A stretch of 64,000 nucleotides of DNA from Ardenticatenaceae bacterium (GTDB lineage: Bacteria > Chloroflexota > Anaerolineae > Promineifilales > Promineifilaceae). Position 1 is the first letter of the stretch. Each line of letters begins with the position of its first letter. This document shows, in pieces, positions 25,634-36,000 of this stretch. The notes beneath the pieces were generated by a model. It was not told where the DNA came from and made no database searches. It worked only from the letters and a program-made list of their open reading frames with translations. Both the position numbers and the translations under genes were made by a program. Where the stretch lies: the NCBI GenBank assembly GCA_020634215.1, contig JACKCD010000007.1, positions 62,001 to 126,000 on the forward strand. Reading direction: 5' to 3'.

Positions 25634-27862
25634 TTAGGCCGCCGACAGAATGGCGTTAAAGGTAGCGCTGGGGCGCATGGCAGCGGTTGTTTTGGCCGGG
25701 TCGGGGTGGAAATAACCGCCGATGTCCACTGGATTTCCCTGCGCGGCATCCAATTCGGCCAAAATTTGCGCTTCGTTGGCCGCAAGCTGGGCGGCGACGG
25801 GAGCAAATTTGGCCTGTAGCTCTGCATCCTTGTCCTGCGCCGCCAACGCCTGCGCCCAGTACATTGCCAAATAAAAGTGGCTGCCCCGGTTGTCAAGCTG
25901 GTGAACCCGCCGCAGCGGTGATTTGTTGTTGGCGAGAACCTGTCCCGTGGCGTCGTTGAGCGCGTCGGCCAAAATGATAGCCCGGTTATTACCGCTTTTG
26001 CCGCCCAAATCTTCTAGCGAGACGGCCAGTGCCAAAAATTCGCCCAGCGAATCCCAGCGCAAATGTCCTTCGCTGACAAACTGTTGGACGTGTTTGGGGG
26101 CGGAACCGCCTGCGCCCGTTTCAAACAGCCCACCGCCCGCCAGCAGCGGCACAATGGAGAGCATCTTGGCGCTGGTACCCAGCTCCAAAATGGGGAAAAG
26201 GTCTGTGAGGTAGTCGCGCAGGACGTTGCCGGTGACGGAAATGGTGTCTTGACCCGCCTTGGCGCGTTCGCAAGTGTAGCGCATGGCGGCTACGGGGGAC
26301 ATGATTTGGATTTCTAGGCCGTCGGTGTTGTGGTTGGGCAGATAGGCGTTGATCTTTTGCATAAGCTGGGCATCATGGGCGCGGTTTTCATCGAGCCAGA
26401 AGATGGCGGGGGAGCCGGTGGCGCGGGCGCGGTTGACGGCCAGCTTGACCCAATCCTGAATGGGGGCATCCTTAGTTTGGCACATGCGCCAAATGTCGCC
26501 CTGCTCAACGGCGTGGGAAAGCAGCACCTGGCCGCTGTCGTCCACCACGCGCACGGTGCCGTCGGTGGGGATTTCAAACGTTTTGTCGTGGGAGCCGTAT
26601 TCTTCGGCTTTTTGCGCCATTAGCCCGACGTTGGAGACGTTGCCCATCGTGGTGACGTCAAAAGCCCCGTTTTCCTGACAAAAGCGGATGATTTCCTGGT
26701 ACATGGTAGCGTAACAGCGGTCGGGGATCATGGCCTTCATGTCGTGGAGCTTACCATCTGGCCCCCACATTTGGCCGGAGGAGCGGATGGCGGCGGCCAT
26801 GGAAGCGTCAATGATGACATCGCTGGGGACGTGGAGGTTGGTGATCCCTTTGTCGGAGTCTACCATTGCCAGCGGGGGGCGGTTTTGGTAGCAGGCGGCA
26901 ATGTCGGCTTCAATTTCGATACGCTGCATGTCGGGCAGGCTCTGAATTTTGGCGTACACGTCGCCGAGGCCGTTGTTGGGGTTGACGCCGATTTCCTCGA
27001 AAAGAGCGGCGTGTTTGTTGAATACGTCCTGGTAGTAGACGGTGACGGCGTGGCCGAAGAGGATGGGGTCGGAGACTTTCATCATGGTGGCTTTGACGTG
27101 GAGAGAAAGCAGCACCCCTTTTTCTTTGGCATCGGCGATTTGGGCAGCGTAGAAGGCACGCAAGGCGTTGCGGTTCATGGTGGAAGCATCGAGGAGTTCG
27201 CCGGGAATGACCGACGTTTTTTCCTTCAACACCTGCACCTTCCCCACCCCGTCCACCAGTTCAATCCGCACGTTGCCCGCTGTGGCAACTTCAACCGACT
27301 TTTCGCTGCCGTAAAAGTCGCCGTCGTCCATGTGGGACACGTGGGATTGGGAGTCGGCACGCCAGGCACCCATGGAATGGGGGTTGTTTTTGGCGTATTG
27401 CTTCACCGGGGCGGCCACACGCCGGTCGGAGTTGCCTTCGCGCAGCACGGGGTTGACGGCGCTGCCCAGCACCTTGGCGTACTGGGCTTTGATCGCCTTT
27501 TGCGCATCGGTTTCGGCTTCGGCGGGGTAGTCGGGGACGTTGTAGCCGTGGCTTTGCAGTTCGGCAATAGCGGCCGTTAGCTGGGGGATGGAGGCGCTGA
27601 TGTTGGGCAGCTTGATGATGTTGGCGGCCGGCGTTTTTGCCAGTTCGCCCAGTTCGGTGAGGGCGTCGGGCTGGCGCTGGGCGGCGGTGAGGTTTTCGGG
27701 GAAGTTGGCGATGATGCGGCCGGCCAGCGAGATGTCGCTGAGTTCGACGACGACATCGGCGGCTTGGGTAAAGGTTTCGATGATGGGCAGCAGCGAATGG
27801 GTTGCCAGGGCTGGTGCTTCATCGGTATAGGTGTAAATAATTTTTGCGTTTTGGTTGCTCAT
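25634..27862 (-). CDS. icd2: NADP-dependent isocitrate dehydrogenase, monomeric type
   Basis: 742 residues, the length of the monomeric IDH family and unlike the roughly 400-residue dimeric form. It opens IIYTYTDEAPALATHSLLPI, and has family blocks such as HVSHMDDGDFYGSEKSV, VSDPILFGHAVTVYYQDVF and WFLDENRAHD-type sequence near 500. It converts isocitrate to 2-oxoglutarate, making NADPH. There is no palindrome copy in this gene except one single-mismatch site near 27570, giving one of the longest palindrome-free stretches of the window together with the next gene. Confidence 0.95.
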   Translation of the reverse strand: MSNQNAKIIYTYTDEAPALATHSLLPIIETFTQAADVVVELSDISLAGRIIANFPENLTAAQRQPDALTELGELAKTPAANIIKLPNISASIPQLTAAIAELQSHGYNVPDYPAEAETDAQKAIKAQYAKVLGSAVNPVLREGNSDRRVAAPVKQYAKNNPHSMGAWRADSQSHVSHMDDGDFYGSEKSVEVATAGNVRIELVDGVGKVQVLKEKTSVIPGELLDASTMNRNALRAFYAAQIADAKEKGVLLSLHVKATMMKVSDPILFGHAVTVYYQDVFNKHAALFEEIGVNPNNGLGDVYAKIQSLPDMQRIEIEADIAACYQNRPPLAMVDSDKGITNLHVPSDVIIDASMAAAIRSSGQMWGPDGKLHDMKAMIPDRCYATMYQEIIRFCQENGAFDVTTMGNVSNVGLMAQKAEEYGSHDKTFEIPTDGTVRVVDDSGQVLLSHAVEQGDIWRMCQTKDAPIQDWVKLAVNRARATGSPAIFWLDENRAHDAQLMQKINAYLPNHNTDGLEIQIMSPVAAMRYTCERAKAGQDTISVTGNVLRDYLTDLFPILELGTSAKMLSIVPLLAGGGLFETGAGGSAPKHVQQFVSEGHLRWDSLGEFLALAVSLEDLGGKSGNNRAIILADALNDATGQVLANNKSPLRRVHQLDNRGSHFYLAMYWAQALAAQDKDAELQAKFAPVAAQLAANEAQILAELDAAQGNPVDIGGYFHPDPAKTTAAMRPSATFNAILSAA

Positions 27863-27900
27863 TTGTCTTCCTAAGATAATGTTGGATTGGACTATTCAGG

Positions 27901-27993
27901 TGTCATGCCCCCACTTTTGTGAGGGCAGGCTGCGCGAAAGCGGGTATCCATCTTTAGCCGAGGCATGGGTTCCCGCTTTCGCGGGAATGACAA
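27901..27993. repeat. REP-like inverted repeat, family R9 (CCCGCTTTCGCGGGAATGACA)
   Basis: TGTCATGCCC...GCGAAAGCGGGTATCC is mirrored by GGGTTCCCGCTTTCGCGGGA...ATGACA. It belongs to a REP-like type found across many bacteria. It lies in the gene-free region 27863-28484. Confidence 0.75.
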
Positions 27994-28150
27994 GCCTTTT
28001 CGCAGCCTGAAATGTTCGTGTTCAGTCGGGATATAAAGTATAGCAGGAAGTAGGCGGATGGGACAGGTGATTGTTTTCCCGGGTGTATTTCAGTTTGGGG
28101 GCAACTTAACAAGTTTGACCTACTCTTTAACTGCGTAGGTGGGAAATCCA

Positions 28151-28262
28151 GTGTCATTTCGAGGTCCTCCGAGAAATCCCGTTCTCATAGCCGCCATTTG
28201 AGCAGGATTTCTCCTCGAAGACATGAGCCTGCCCTGAGGCTGCCGAAGGGTCGAAATGACAA
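28151..28262. repeat. REP-like inverted repeat, family R4
   Basis: GTGTCATTTCGAGGTCCTCC...GAGAAATCC is mirrored by GGATTTCTCCTCGAAGACAT...TCGAAATGACA, with extra sequence in the right arm. The rest of 27863-28484 shows no gene; 28263-28484 is GC-rich without open-frame support. Confidence 0.75.
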
Positions 28263-28484
28263 TTCTTGGCTGAGAAATTGGCTTGCGGAGAGGTGAGTTT
28301 ATTAATGCCCCGAAACTGAAATGCTCCCGTTTTCCCAGCAGGGTAGAGGGCGAGCGGGCGCGGGTTGGTGCGGGGTAAACAGATGGCGAGGTCTCTACGC
28401 CGTCTCGCCCTTGTGGCACCCGCCCACGCCAATTTGGGGTCACAAACGACCGGGGTCAGCCGCGCTGCCGGGGTGAAACCAGGT

Positions 28485-30135
28485 TTAGGCGTTAGCTTTG
28501 CCCTTTAGCTCATCCAGCCATTGTTGTACCAACCTAGCGTTGGGCGATTTGATCGCCACAAAAATAGCCAGCGATTCCTCCAGGCAACCAATCGCTTTCT
28601 CCATCTGCCCCAGGTCGCGGTAGGCGAGACCCAGGTTGCCCAAATGATTCCCCTCCCCCTGGCGATGGCCGATTTCGCGGGAGATGGCCAGGGCTTGCTC
28701 ATAAAAGCCTATCGCTTTCTCCACCTGCCCCAGGTCGCTGTAGGCGAGACCCAGGTTGCCCAAAAAGGCACCTTCGCCATAGCGATCTTCCAACTGCTGC
28801 GCGGCTGTAAGCCCCGCTTCAAGGGCGATGAGTAGCTCCGTCCAATACCCTTGCAGCCGCAAAAAACTGCGTTCATCTGTTAAAACCCACGCCAGCCGTT
28901 TTGCCATCACCCATTCTTGCTGCGCCAGGCAGCCAGCCAACAGCCGCAGCAGGTGCGCCCGTTCACTAGCTAAACGATGGTAGCCAGCCAGCCCTTTTTC
29001 GCTTTCCGTCCGCGCCAGCTCATGGTAGTAAGCCACCAGCCGGGTAAAATCCTCGGCCGCTGGCTCCAGCCGTCGGCTGGCATAGGTATGAATGAGCGGG
29101 TGAGTCACCTCATACCCATCCCCCCGCTTTTGCAGCAGCCCATACCCCAGCAACTGCCGCCACCCCTGCTTTAGCTGGCTGACGGGCAGCGCCACCGCCA
29201 CCGCCAGCCCCGCCGCCGCCACCGGCTGCAGCGCCAACTGCCCCACCAGCCCCAACAGCCGCCGCGCCGTCTCGTCCACCTGGGCCACGCTCCGCTCCAG
29301 CAGCACCTCACCATTCTCTGCCTGGTGCGTCCCCAAGCTCAACGCCGCCAGCGGCGTGGTCGCCAGCCAAGCCGCGTATTCAGCCGCCGTCTCCTCCGCC
29401 TCCTGCAAATAGCGCCCCGCCAGCCGCACCGCCAGCGGCCACCCCCCCACCTGCTCACAAATCGCCGTGGCCGCCGCTTCCTCCGCCGCGCACCTGCAGC
29501 AGTTGCGGCAAATTGTCGGCTTCTTCGGCACCGTCCAGCAGCAGCAACGCCTGCCGCCCGCCCAGCACCCGCTGCGCCGCCGCCAGCGGGTTGGGCTTTG
29601 GCTCGTCGCCATAGGCCACGACAATTTTTTCCAGCACCAAATCAATTTGCGGCTGGCCGTAGAAGCTGTGGAACAGGATGCCGTCGGGGAACTGCTGGGG
29701 CGGGGTGGTGCCGGGGGCCAGCGTCCAGATGGCTTCGGCGGCCAGGGAGGTTTTGCCAATGCCGCCGGGGCCGCAGAGGGTGGCGACCTGCCCCGGCTGC
29801 AGGTCGGCCAGCAGTTGAGCCAGGTCGTCCTCGCGGTTGGTGAAGTGGGCGGCGCGAGGGGGTTTTTCCATCGGCACCCCATAACGGGAGATGCGCTGTT
29901 CAAACCGGGGCAGATCGCGCCAGTTGAGATGGGGGCGGTGGTTTTGCGCGAGCTGGATGAGTTCGGGTAAACGGCCGTTGCGGTTCAGCAGCTCCACCAA
30001 TTCCCGGCTTTTAACCGTGCGCGTATCGCCTGATAAATTTTCCCACTCCACGTCCAGCGTCAGCGTTAACTCCCGCAGTTCATCCAGGCTAAAGTGGTGG
30101 TCAAGGTGTTGAATCAGTTGGCTTAAAGGATTCAT
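28485..30135 (-). pseudogene. NB-ARC-type ATPase with TPR repeats, frameshifted with internal deletion
   Basis: From ATG 30135 one frame gives an adaptor-like N-terminal domain (FSLDELRELTLTLDVEWENL ... RELVELLNRNGRLPELIQL, resembling bacterial effector-associated domains), then a P-loop (GPGGIGKTSLAAEAIW) and Walker B-like ALLLLDGAEEADNLPQLLQV, stopping at 29455. A second frame takes over near 29490 with EQVGGWPLAVRLAGRYLQE (the GLPL-like motif), a winged-helix region and C-terminal TPR units to 28485. The 'LVTSR' segment normally found between Walker B and GLPL is absent. The junction is a GGCGGAGGAAGCGGCGG repeat, consistent with a slippage deletion that also shifted the frame. Likely a dead STAND-family regulator or defence ATPase. 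Confidence 0.7.
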
Positions 30136-30460
30136 TGGCACAGGTTCCATTTGTTTATGAAGGGTAGTTTTTTCTGGCTGCATTGTACAAAAGATGAGGA
30201 TGGTAGGGCAAGGGGCACCCCCAATGTAAAGATGGGCATGGGTATTGGGCGTTACAGTCAGAGATTGATTTTTTGACTGCATTGTTGCAGTATTATTGTT
30301 GCATGAGGTGGTGGGGGAAAACGGCCGTTATTATCAGCGCGGCGGGTAGAATCGGCCATCCGCGCAGGGACAATATGGCCTGTGCCTTGCGACCATAGTC
30401 AGTTGCTCGGCAAAATTGCATTGAGGTTAACCTACATTATTCAACCTTTGGAGGACAAAG
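30136..30460. other. Divergent intergenic region with one palindrome copy
   Basis: No gene seen. It holds an AACGGCCGTT copy at 30319-30328 and the ribosome site TTGGAGGAC for the next gene. It presumably contains both promoters of the divergent genes, but I could not fix -35/-10 boxes convincingly. Confidence 0.5.
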
Positions 30461-31117
30461 ATGGAACAAGCACAACAAGAGATGATTGCCCGACTAAGAA
30501 AGCTTGCCGTTGCCACGCTGTCAGATGGCTGCGACCAGATTGCGGGCAAGCGTGGCTATCTGGATTTTGACATCAAAGGGCGCGTCAACGCCCGCAAGAT
30601 TGTGGGCATTGCCGCCACGGTGTTGGAGGTTCCCAGCCGCGAACAGCACAAGCCGGAGCTTGCCTTTGATGTGATTGACGAAGCTCCCCCGGGATCGATC
30701 ATTTGTGTTGCGTCTGGTGGGGATGCAAATACGGCCGTTTGGGGTGAGCTAATGACCGCCGGAGCCGTGGCGCGGGGTCATGAAGCCGCGCTGGTTGATG
30801 GCGGCACCCGCGACGTTGAACTGATCCGTCGTAACACAGAGTTCCCTGTCTACGCCCGCTCCATCGTGCCGTCTAGCTCCGTTGGGCGGCTGATCACGAT
30901 TGCCCGTGACGTGCCCGTTGAAATTGGCGGGGTAATGATCTACCCCGGTGATTATATTGTTGGGGATGAAGACGGGGTTGTGGTGATTCCAGCAGCGCAT
31001 GTTAAAGAGATCGTCATCTTTGCCGAAGAGGTGGAGGCGGTTGAAGCAGAGATGGCAAAATTTATTGCCGAAGTGGGGTCTATGCGGGCAGCCATTGATA
31101 AATTTGGCCGCGCCTAA
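30461..31117 (+). CDS. RraA family protein (4-hydroxy-4-methyl-2-oxoglutarate aldolase-like)
   Basis: 218 residues with the RraA/HMG-aldolase fold: ATLSDGCDQIAGKRGYLDFD, GDANTAVWGELMTAGAVARG, LVDGGTRDVELIRRN (the G-x-x-R-D motif of class II pyruvate aldolases) and YIVGDEDGVVVIP. The intact active-site motif favours an aldolase or oxaloacetate decarboxylase rather than an RNase E regulator. A strong ribosome site precedes ATG 30461. It is followed 12 bases later by a DHDPS-like lyase, suggesting one catabolic pathway for keto or branched acids. Confidence 0.85.
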   Translation: MEQAQQEMIARLRKLAVATLSDGCDQIAGKRGYLDFDIKGRVNARKIVGIAATVLEVPSREQHKPELAFDVIDEAPPGSIICVASGGDANTAVWGELMTAGAVARGHEAALVDGGTRDVELIRRNTEFPVYARSIVPSSSVGRLITIARDVPVEIGGVMIYPGDYIVGDEDGVVVIPAAHVKEIVIFAEEVEAVEAEMAKFIAEVGSMRAAIDKFGRA

Positions 31118-31129
31118 GGGGGGAACATC

Positions 31130-32035
31130 ATGAACACAAAAACAAACTTTCACGGCGTGTACCCCATCCTTTACAGTTTCTTTGACGAACAGGGGCAGCT
31201 TGACCGCGAGGCGATGCGCCGTCAGGTGGAAGGGTGCATTGCGGGTGGGGCGCACGGGATTGCCGTGATGGGGCTGGCAACGGAAGTGGGTAAGCTGGAT
31301 GTCAATGAACGGCGCAGGGTGATTGAGTGGGTGGGGGAGGATATAAACGGCCGTATTCCCTATGCCGTAACCGTTGGCGAAGGCAGCGTGTCTGGGCAAA
31401 TTGCCTTCGTGAAAGGGGCGCAGGCGGTGGGTGCAGATTGGGTCATTTTGCAGCCCCCAGCCATTGGCGGCGTTCCCGAATCCGAGTATGTTCGTTTTCT
31501 GGGCGATGTTGCCAGCCAATCAGAGCTACCGATTGCGATTCAAAACGCACCTGGGCTGATGGCAACCAGCCTCTCCAACAAGGCTCTTAAGGAACTCAAT
31601 CGCCAGCATCCCAATGTTTGCCTGCTCAAAGGGGAAGGCCCGGCGACGTATCTCAAGCAATTGATGGAAGACACTGACGGCGCGTTTGATATTTTTGGCG
31701 GTATGGCGGGTATCCAACTGCCAGATTCTTTGCGTGCTGGCTGCGTTGGCATGATCCCCGCGGCCGATATATTCGATCCGCAAGTTAAAATTTATGAGCT
31801 GATACGCCAGGGGACACCCAAAGCCACGGCTGAGGCCGAGCGTCTCCACCGTGAACTGTTACCGCTGCTGGTTTTTATGATGAGTTCGGTTGAGAATTTT
31901 ATCGCTTATGGGAAACATCTGATGGCTAAACGGCTTAGTCTAAAGAGTGGTAAAGCGCGGCAGCCATCGGTTCCCGTCACAGAATTTGGTTTGCAAATTA
32001 TGTCTCACTGGGCAGCGCATTTGGGACCTCTTTAG
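31130..32035 (+). CDS. Dihydrodipicolinate synthase/N-acetylneuraminate lyase family protein
   Basis: 301 residues, a (beta/alpha)8 aldolase. It has FHGVYPILYSFFDEQGQLD at the start, GGAHGIAVMGLATEVGKL (variant of the G-x-x-G-E motif) and a Schiff-base lysine in CLLKGEGPATYLKQL. The expected tyrosine position, usually within 'Y-N-x-P', reads IAIQNAPGLM, so the Tyr is replaced by Gln; the substrate is therefore probably not aspartate semialdehyde. It is translated with the RraA-like gene. The reaction is probably pyruvate-dependent cleavage or condensation of an unknown acid. Confidence 0.8.
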   Translation: MNTKTNFHGVYPILYSFFDEQGQLDREAMRRQVEGCIAGGAHGIAVMGLATEVGKLDVNERRRVIEWVGEDINGRIPYAVTVGEGSVSGQIAFVKGAQAVGADWVILQPPAIGGVPESEYVRFLGDVASQSELPIAIQNAPGLMATSLSNKALKELNRQHPNVCLLKGEGPATYLKQLMEDTDGAFDIFGGMAGIQLPDSLRAGCVGMIPAADIFDPQVKIYELIRQGTPKATAEAERLHRELLPLLVFMMSSVENFIAYGKHLMAKRLSLKSGKARQPSVPVTEFGLQIMSHWAAHLGPL

Positions 32036-32057
32036 CCGCCTATCGAAAAAAGAATTT

Positions 32058-32128
32058 TAGGACGCAGATTGACCTGATTTTTCCTGATTTTAGGGCGTTT
32101 GATGGCTAGAATCAGGTTAATCTGCGTT
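32058..32128. repeat. Intergenic inverted repeat, family R2
   Basis: TAGGACGCAGATTGACCTGA is mirrored by ATCAGGTTAATCTGCG. It lies between convergent genes ending at 32035 and 32140. Confidence 0.8.
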
Positions 32129-32139
32129 TGTCCGCTTTC

Positions 32140-33084
32140 TTATTTTTGATAGCTGTGGGCGGTGGCAACGGCCGTTTTTACATTCTCCCAATCCACATCA
32201 TTTGGCAAGGTGCAGTCGGCTGCCAGGAAAAACTTGTCCGGTGCCTGTTGCAGAACGCGCTCCACTTCCTGCTGCACGTCGGCCGGGCTGCCCGTAGCGA
32301 TGATGCCTTTGCGGTCGAGGCCACCCATAAACGGCCGTTTAAACATCTCCGCAATCGTCTGCCCCGTCAGCATTTCATCCCCAACCCGCTGGTTAACGTT
32401 CACCACGTGCCCCGGATAATCCAAAAACGGGGTCAGGTCGTCGTAGTCGTAGGCATAGTCGCAGACGTGCAGCACGTTGAACAGGCACTTTTGATTGATC
32501 TCGTTCATCACCAGCAGGTCGGCCGGCTTGATGCAGTCGGCAAACACCGGGCTGCCGCCAAACCTGTCTCGCTCGCCCCCCTGGGTTGAGGTATAAAAGC
32601 CATCCACGCCCAGGCGAATGCACGCCCGGACAAAATTCAGCAAGCTCTCGGCCGCAATCTCAACCCCCAGCTTTGCCTGATCCAGGTTTTCCCGCAAATG
32701 CTGCTCAATGAGGGTGTTGCTGGCCTGGCGGGCGCACATAAACGGCGAATAGAGCGTGACGATGACCACGGCCTCATGTTTAGCCGCCTTCACCAGCCCT
32801 TCTACCGCCGCCAACTGCGGCTGAAAAAATTCCTCCGTCAGCAGCGGCAGCTTCCCCCAATCGCTCGGTTTTTGAATGTCGGGCTGGTAAGGGAACTTTA
32901 TTTCATACTGGATTTTGACCACATCCATGTCGGTGTAGCGAAAATATTCGAGGTGTTTGTCCACCGCCGCCTGCCCAAAATGGAAGCGGGGGTCAAAGTG
33001 AATAAAAAAGCCGACCGGAATCGTTTCCTGCGGCGTGTTTGCATCCAACAAATTTAAAACTATCTCTCTTTTGTTCATCATCAT
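32140..33084 (-). CDS. Uroporphyrinogen decarboxylase (URO-D) family protein
   Basis: 314 residues, the URO-D/MtbA TIM-barrel type. The start MNKREIVLNLL is followed by PVGFFIHFDP, then VIVTLYSPFMCARQAS, GVDGFYTSTQGGER and late 'VLQQAPDKFFLAADCTLPND'. The canonical heme-pathway N-terminus (LRAFRRE) is absent, so it is probably a methyltransferase or decarboxylase of a secondary pathway, as with many URO-D paralogues near RraA/DHDPS genes. Several M codons at the start leave the exact initiation uncertain by up to three codons. Confidence 0.8.
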   Translation of the reverse strand: MMMNKREIVLNLLDANTPQETIPVGFFIHFDPRFHFGQAAVDKHLEYFRYTDMDVVKIQYEIKFPYQPDIQKPSDWGKLPLLTEEFFQPQLAAVEGLVKAAKHEAVVIVTLYSPFMCARQASNTLIEQHLRENLDQAKLGVEIAAESLLNFVRACIRLGVDGFYTSTQGGERDRFGGSPVFADCIKPADLLVMNEINQKCLFNVLHVCDYAYDYDDLTPFLDYPGHVVNVNQRVGDEMLTGQTIAEMFKRPFMGGLDRKGIIATGSPADVQQEVERVLQQAPDKFFLAADCTLPNDVDWENVKTAVATAHSYQK

Positions 33085-33094
33085 TCTCCATCAG

Positions 33095-36000
33095 TTACGG
33101 CAATTGCTCTCCCATATGGTACAACAATCCCCGCGCCTGCTCCACATCTACACCCTCCTCGTTGCCAAACCAGCCGCATATCTCAGCCAAACGCTGCCGC
33201 GCCTCGATCACCCTACACTGCCTTTGCCAAAGGCAGCCCAGATCAGTGGTCGCTTTTAGCTCAAACAGCCTGGCTTTCTGGCTGCGGGCAATAGCAATGG
33301 CTTGCTGCCAACACACTTCGGCCTGAGCTTCATCCGCTTGCCGAAGATACAGTTTCCCTTTGACTCGCCACCATTCCGCCGCAAAATAACGCTCATTATT
33401 ATCGGCGATTTCCCTCTCCCCCTGCTGCAAGGCTGACCACGCCTCCTCTAGCTGCCCCGCTTGCTCATAAACATCAGCCAGCAGCACCCACCGGCTGCTG
33501 CGCCCGCCCCGGCTGCCAATACTCGCCTCCTGGTTCAGGTTCTCTTTCATCAAGGCAATCCCATCGGCTATCTTTTTAACGGCCGTTCGCCCCTTCCGCT
33601 GCAGAGCCATTAACGCCGCCGCTTGCCCCAAATAAAACGAAGCCGATATCGCTACGTAGATAAAACCACTCTTTTGGGCAGCATCAATAGCGCGTTGTGC
33701 ATATTGATGCTCCTGCTCGAAATCTTGCAGGTACCAATTGGGTGTGCAGCCAGCTAAAAACAGCGTAAAAGCATGTGTATAAAGGTGGTGCAGTTCTTCC
33801 ACCCAGCGAAGAGCCTGCTGCAAACAGCGTCGAGCTTCCCTTAGACAGCCCATGTGAAGCAGCACATGCCCTTGCCACATCGTGCTGGCAATGCCGGGGT
33901 CTTGGCCGAAAGCGTAAGCTTGTGGTTGATGCCGTTCCGGATCATAGATGGCACTGGCTGCCCCAAAATGATCCAGAGCTTCTTGGTTGCGCCCCAAAAA
34001 GAAAAGCGGCAGTCCCATCAATACATGAGCCTGCATTTTGTACATGTCGCCGACCCCTTCCTGGCGACTAATAGCCACCATCTGTTGGGCCACGGCCAGA
34101 GCCGTGTTAAGCTGCCCAGTCACCATATAGTAAGAGACCAGCCCATATAGCGTAAAGACCAATTCAGGGGCAGCATCCACCTGGCCGCAGAGGGCAAACG
34201 CACGGTCATATACCTGCTTGACTTCGGGCGAGGCGTACCCTTGTATGGCTAATAAGGCGGCTCCCAAAGCCAACTGAATCTCAATTTCTTGCTCAATTCG
34301 GGCTTCTGTTTCGGGTTGGGTAGCCAATAAAGCCAGACTTTGGCGGTAGTGGCTGGCCGCCTGAGCCTGGGCAGAGAGGCGCAATGCCTGCTGCCCGGCC
34401 AGTTGGTGATAATGAATGGCTTTGGTGATGAGTTGCGCCTCACCGAAATGATAGGCGAGTTGCGCGGCGACGGTCAGCATGTCGGTATCGGCCGTTTCAT
34501 ACAACTTTTCCAGCAGTTCGCCCGTTGTTTGGTGCAAATAAGTCTGTTCAATGGTGTCTAAACGGCCGTAAACATACCGCTGAAACAAATTGTGCCGAAA
34601 ACGATAATGCGAGATGACCTGCTGCCCCATCTGCTGCCGCCCTTCGGCCCGCACCAGCCGATGGCTTCGCGCCAGCGCACCACTCAACAAACGGATCACG
34701 TCCAGCGGCGGCTGATCCATTACCTGGGCAACCACCTCGGCCACAAAAGTTTCGCCCTGAATGCTGGCCGTTGTCAAAAGATAGCGAAGATCGTGGGGTA
34801 AACGGCCGACTCGCTCGGCAATAATCGCCTCCGCCTTCGCAGGCATCTGCGCCCAAGACACCGCCTCACGCGCCTGCCAATAACCAGCCTCATTGCGGAA
34901 CAAATCCCCCTGTTCCTGTAATGCCGCCACCAATTCCACCGTAAATAAGGCATGTCCCCGCGTTTGTTGATAGAGCGTTTGGCGGAACGTTTCATCTAAC
35001 TGATTTGGCTCCCTATCCAGCCAGGCATCCACAAAAGCGCGACCATCGGCCTGATTCAAAGCCACTTCAATATCGCCAAAATCTCGCGTAAGTTCATGCA
35101 CAACTTGAGCCAGAGGGTGGCGTTGGCCTGTTTCTGGCTGGTTCTCAATGACTTCTTCGGGACGATAAGTGCCAACAATAAAAATGGGGTAGCCTGTCAT
35201 TTGCCGCCGCAGATGGAAAAGCAGATCAATCGAGCCGCTGTCGGCCCATTGCAAATCATCTAGCAGCAGGAGTAGGGGGCCATGTTGGCTAAATTTTTGC
35301 AAAAAATGGGTTAATTGCTGGAAGAGAACAGCTTGTGCAGGAGGTTGGGTAACGGCCGTTCCCCCCACACCCTCTGGCAAAACAGCCGGATCCACCAACA
35401 CCACCAGTAAATCAGGGGCAACCTCTTGCAGCAGGCTAACGGCCGTTTGCCGCAAACCCCACAAACGCTGCACCTGTTCCCGACTCAAATAGCCACTCTG
35501 CCACTGGGGCTCAATATCACCCACCGCCCGCGCCAGCAGGGTGCGAAAGGGCAAATAAGGGCTGCCCTGCCCAATATGCGCTTGACATTCGCCAAAGAGG
35601 GGAACGGCCGTTAGCGATTGGCTTTGCACTTGTTGGGCAAATTGTTGCAGAAGCAGCGTTTTGCCACTGCCCGCTTCCCCTGTGACAAAAACAACCTGGC
35701 CTTGCCCAGCAACGGCCGTTTGCCAATACCCATCTAACTGCGCCAACTCCCGCGCCCGTGCCACAAACGGGGCTGCCGCAATCGTGCGCGGCTCGGCCAG
35801 AAATGCGGGGGGCTGGCTGGGAACGGCCGTTTCCTCATGTTCATCCCGAATTTCCTCATACAGGTGGCGCGTGGCTGGCTCTGGCTCAATCGCCAGTTCC
35901 ATCCACAGCTCCTTTTCAAACTGCTCATAATGCGCCAAAGCCGCCGCCCGCTGCTGGGTGAGGCTTAACAGACGCAAAAGCTGCCGCTGCCCCGGCTCGT

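Noticed and set aside
30461..31117. RraA as a regulator of RNase E
   Set aside because: The class II aldolase motif (GGTRD region) is intact and the neighbour is a lyase, so an enzyme is more likely.
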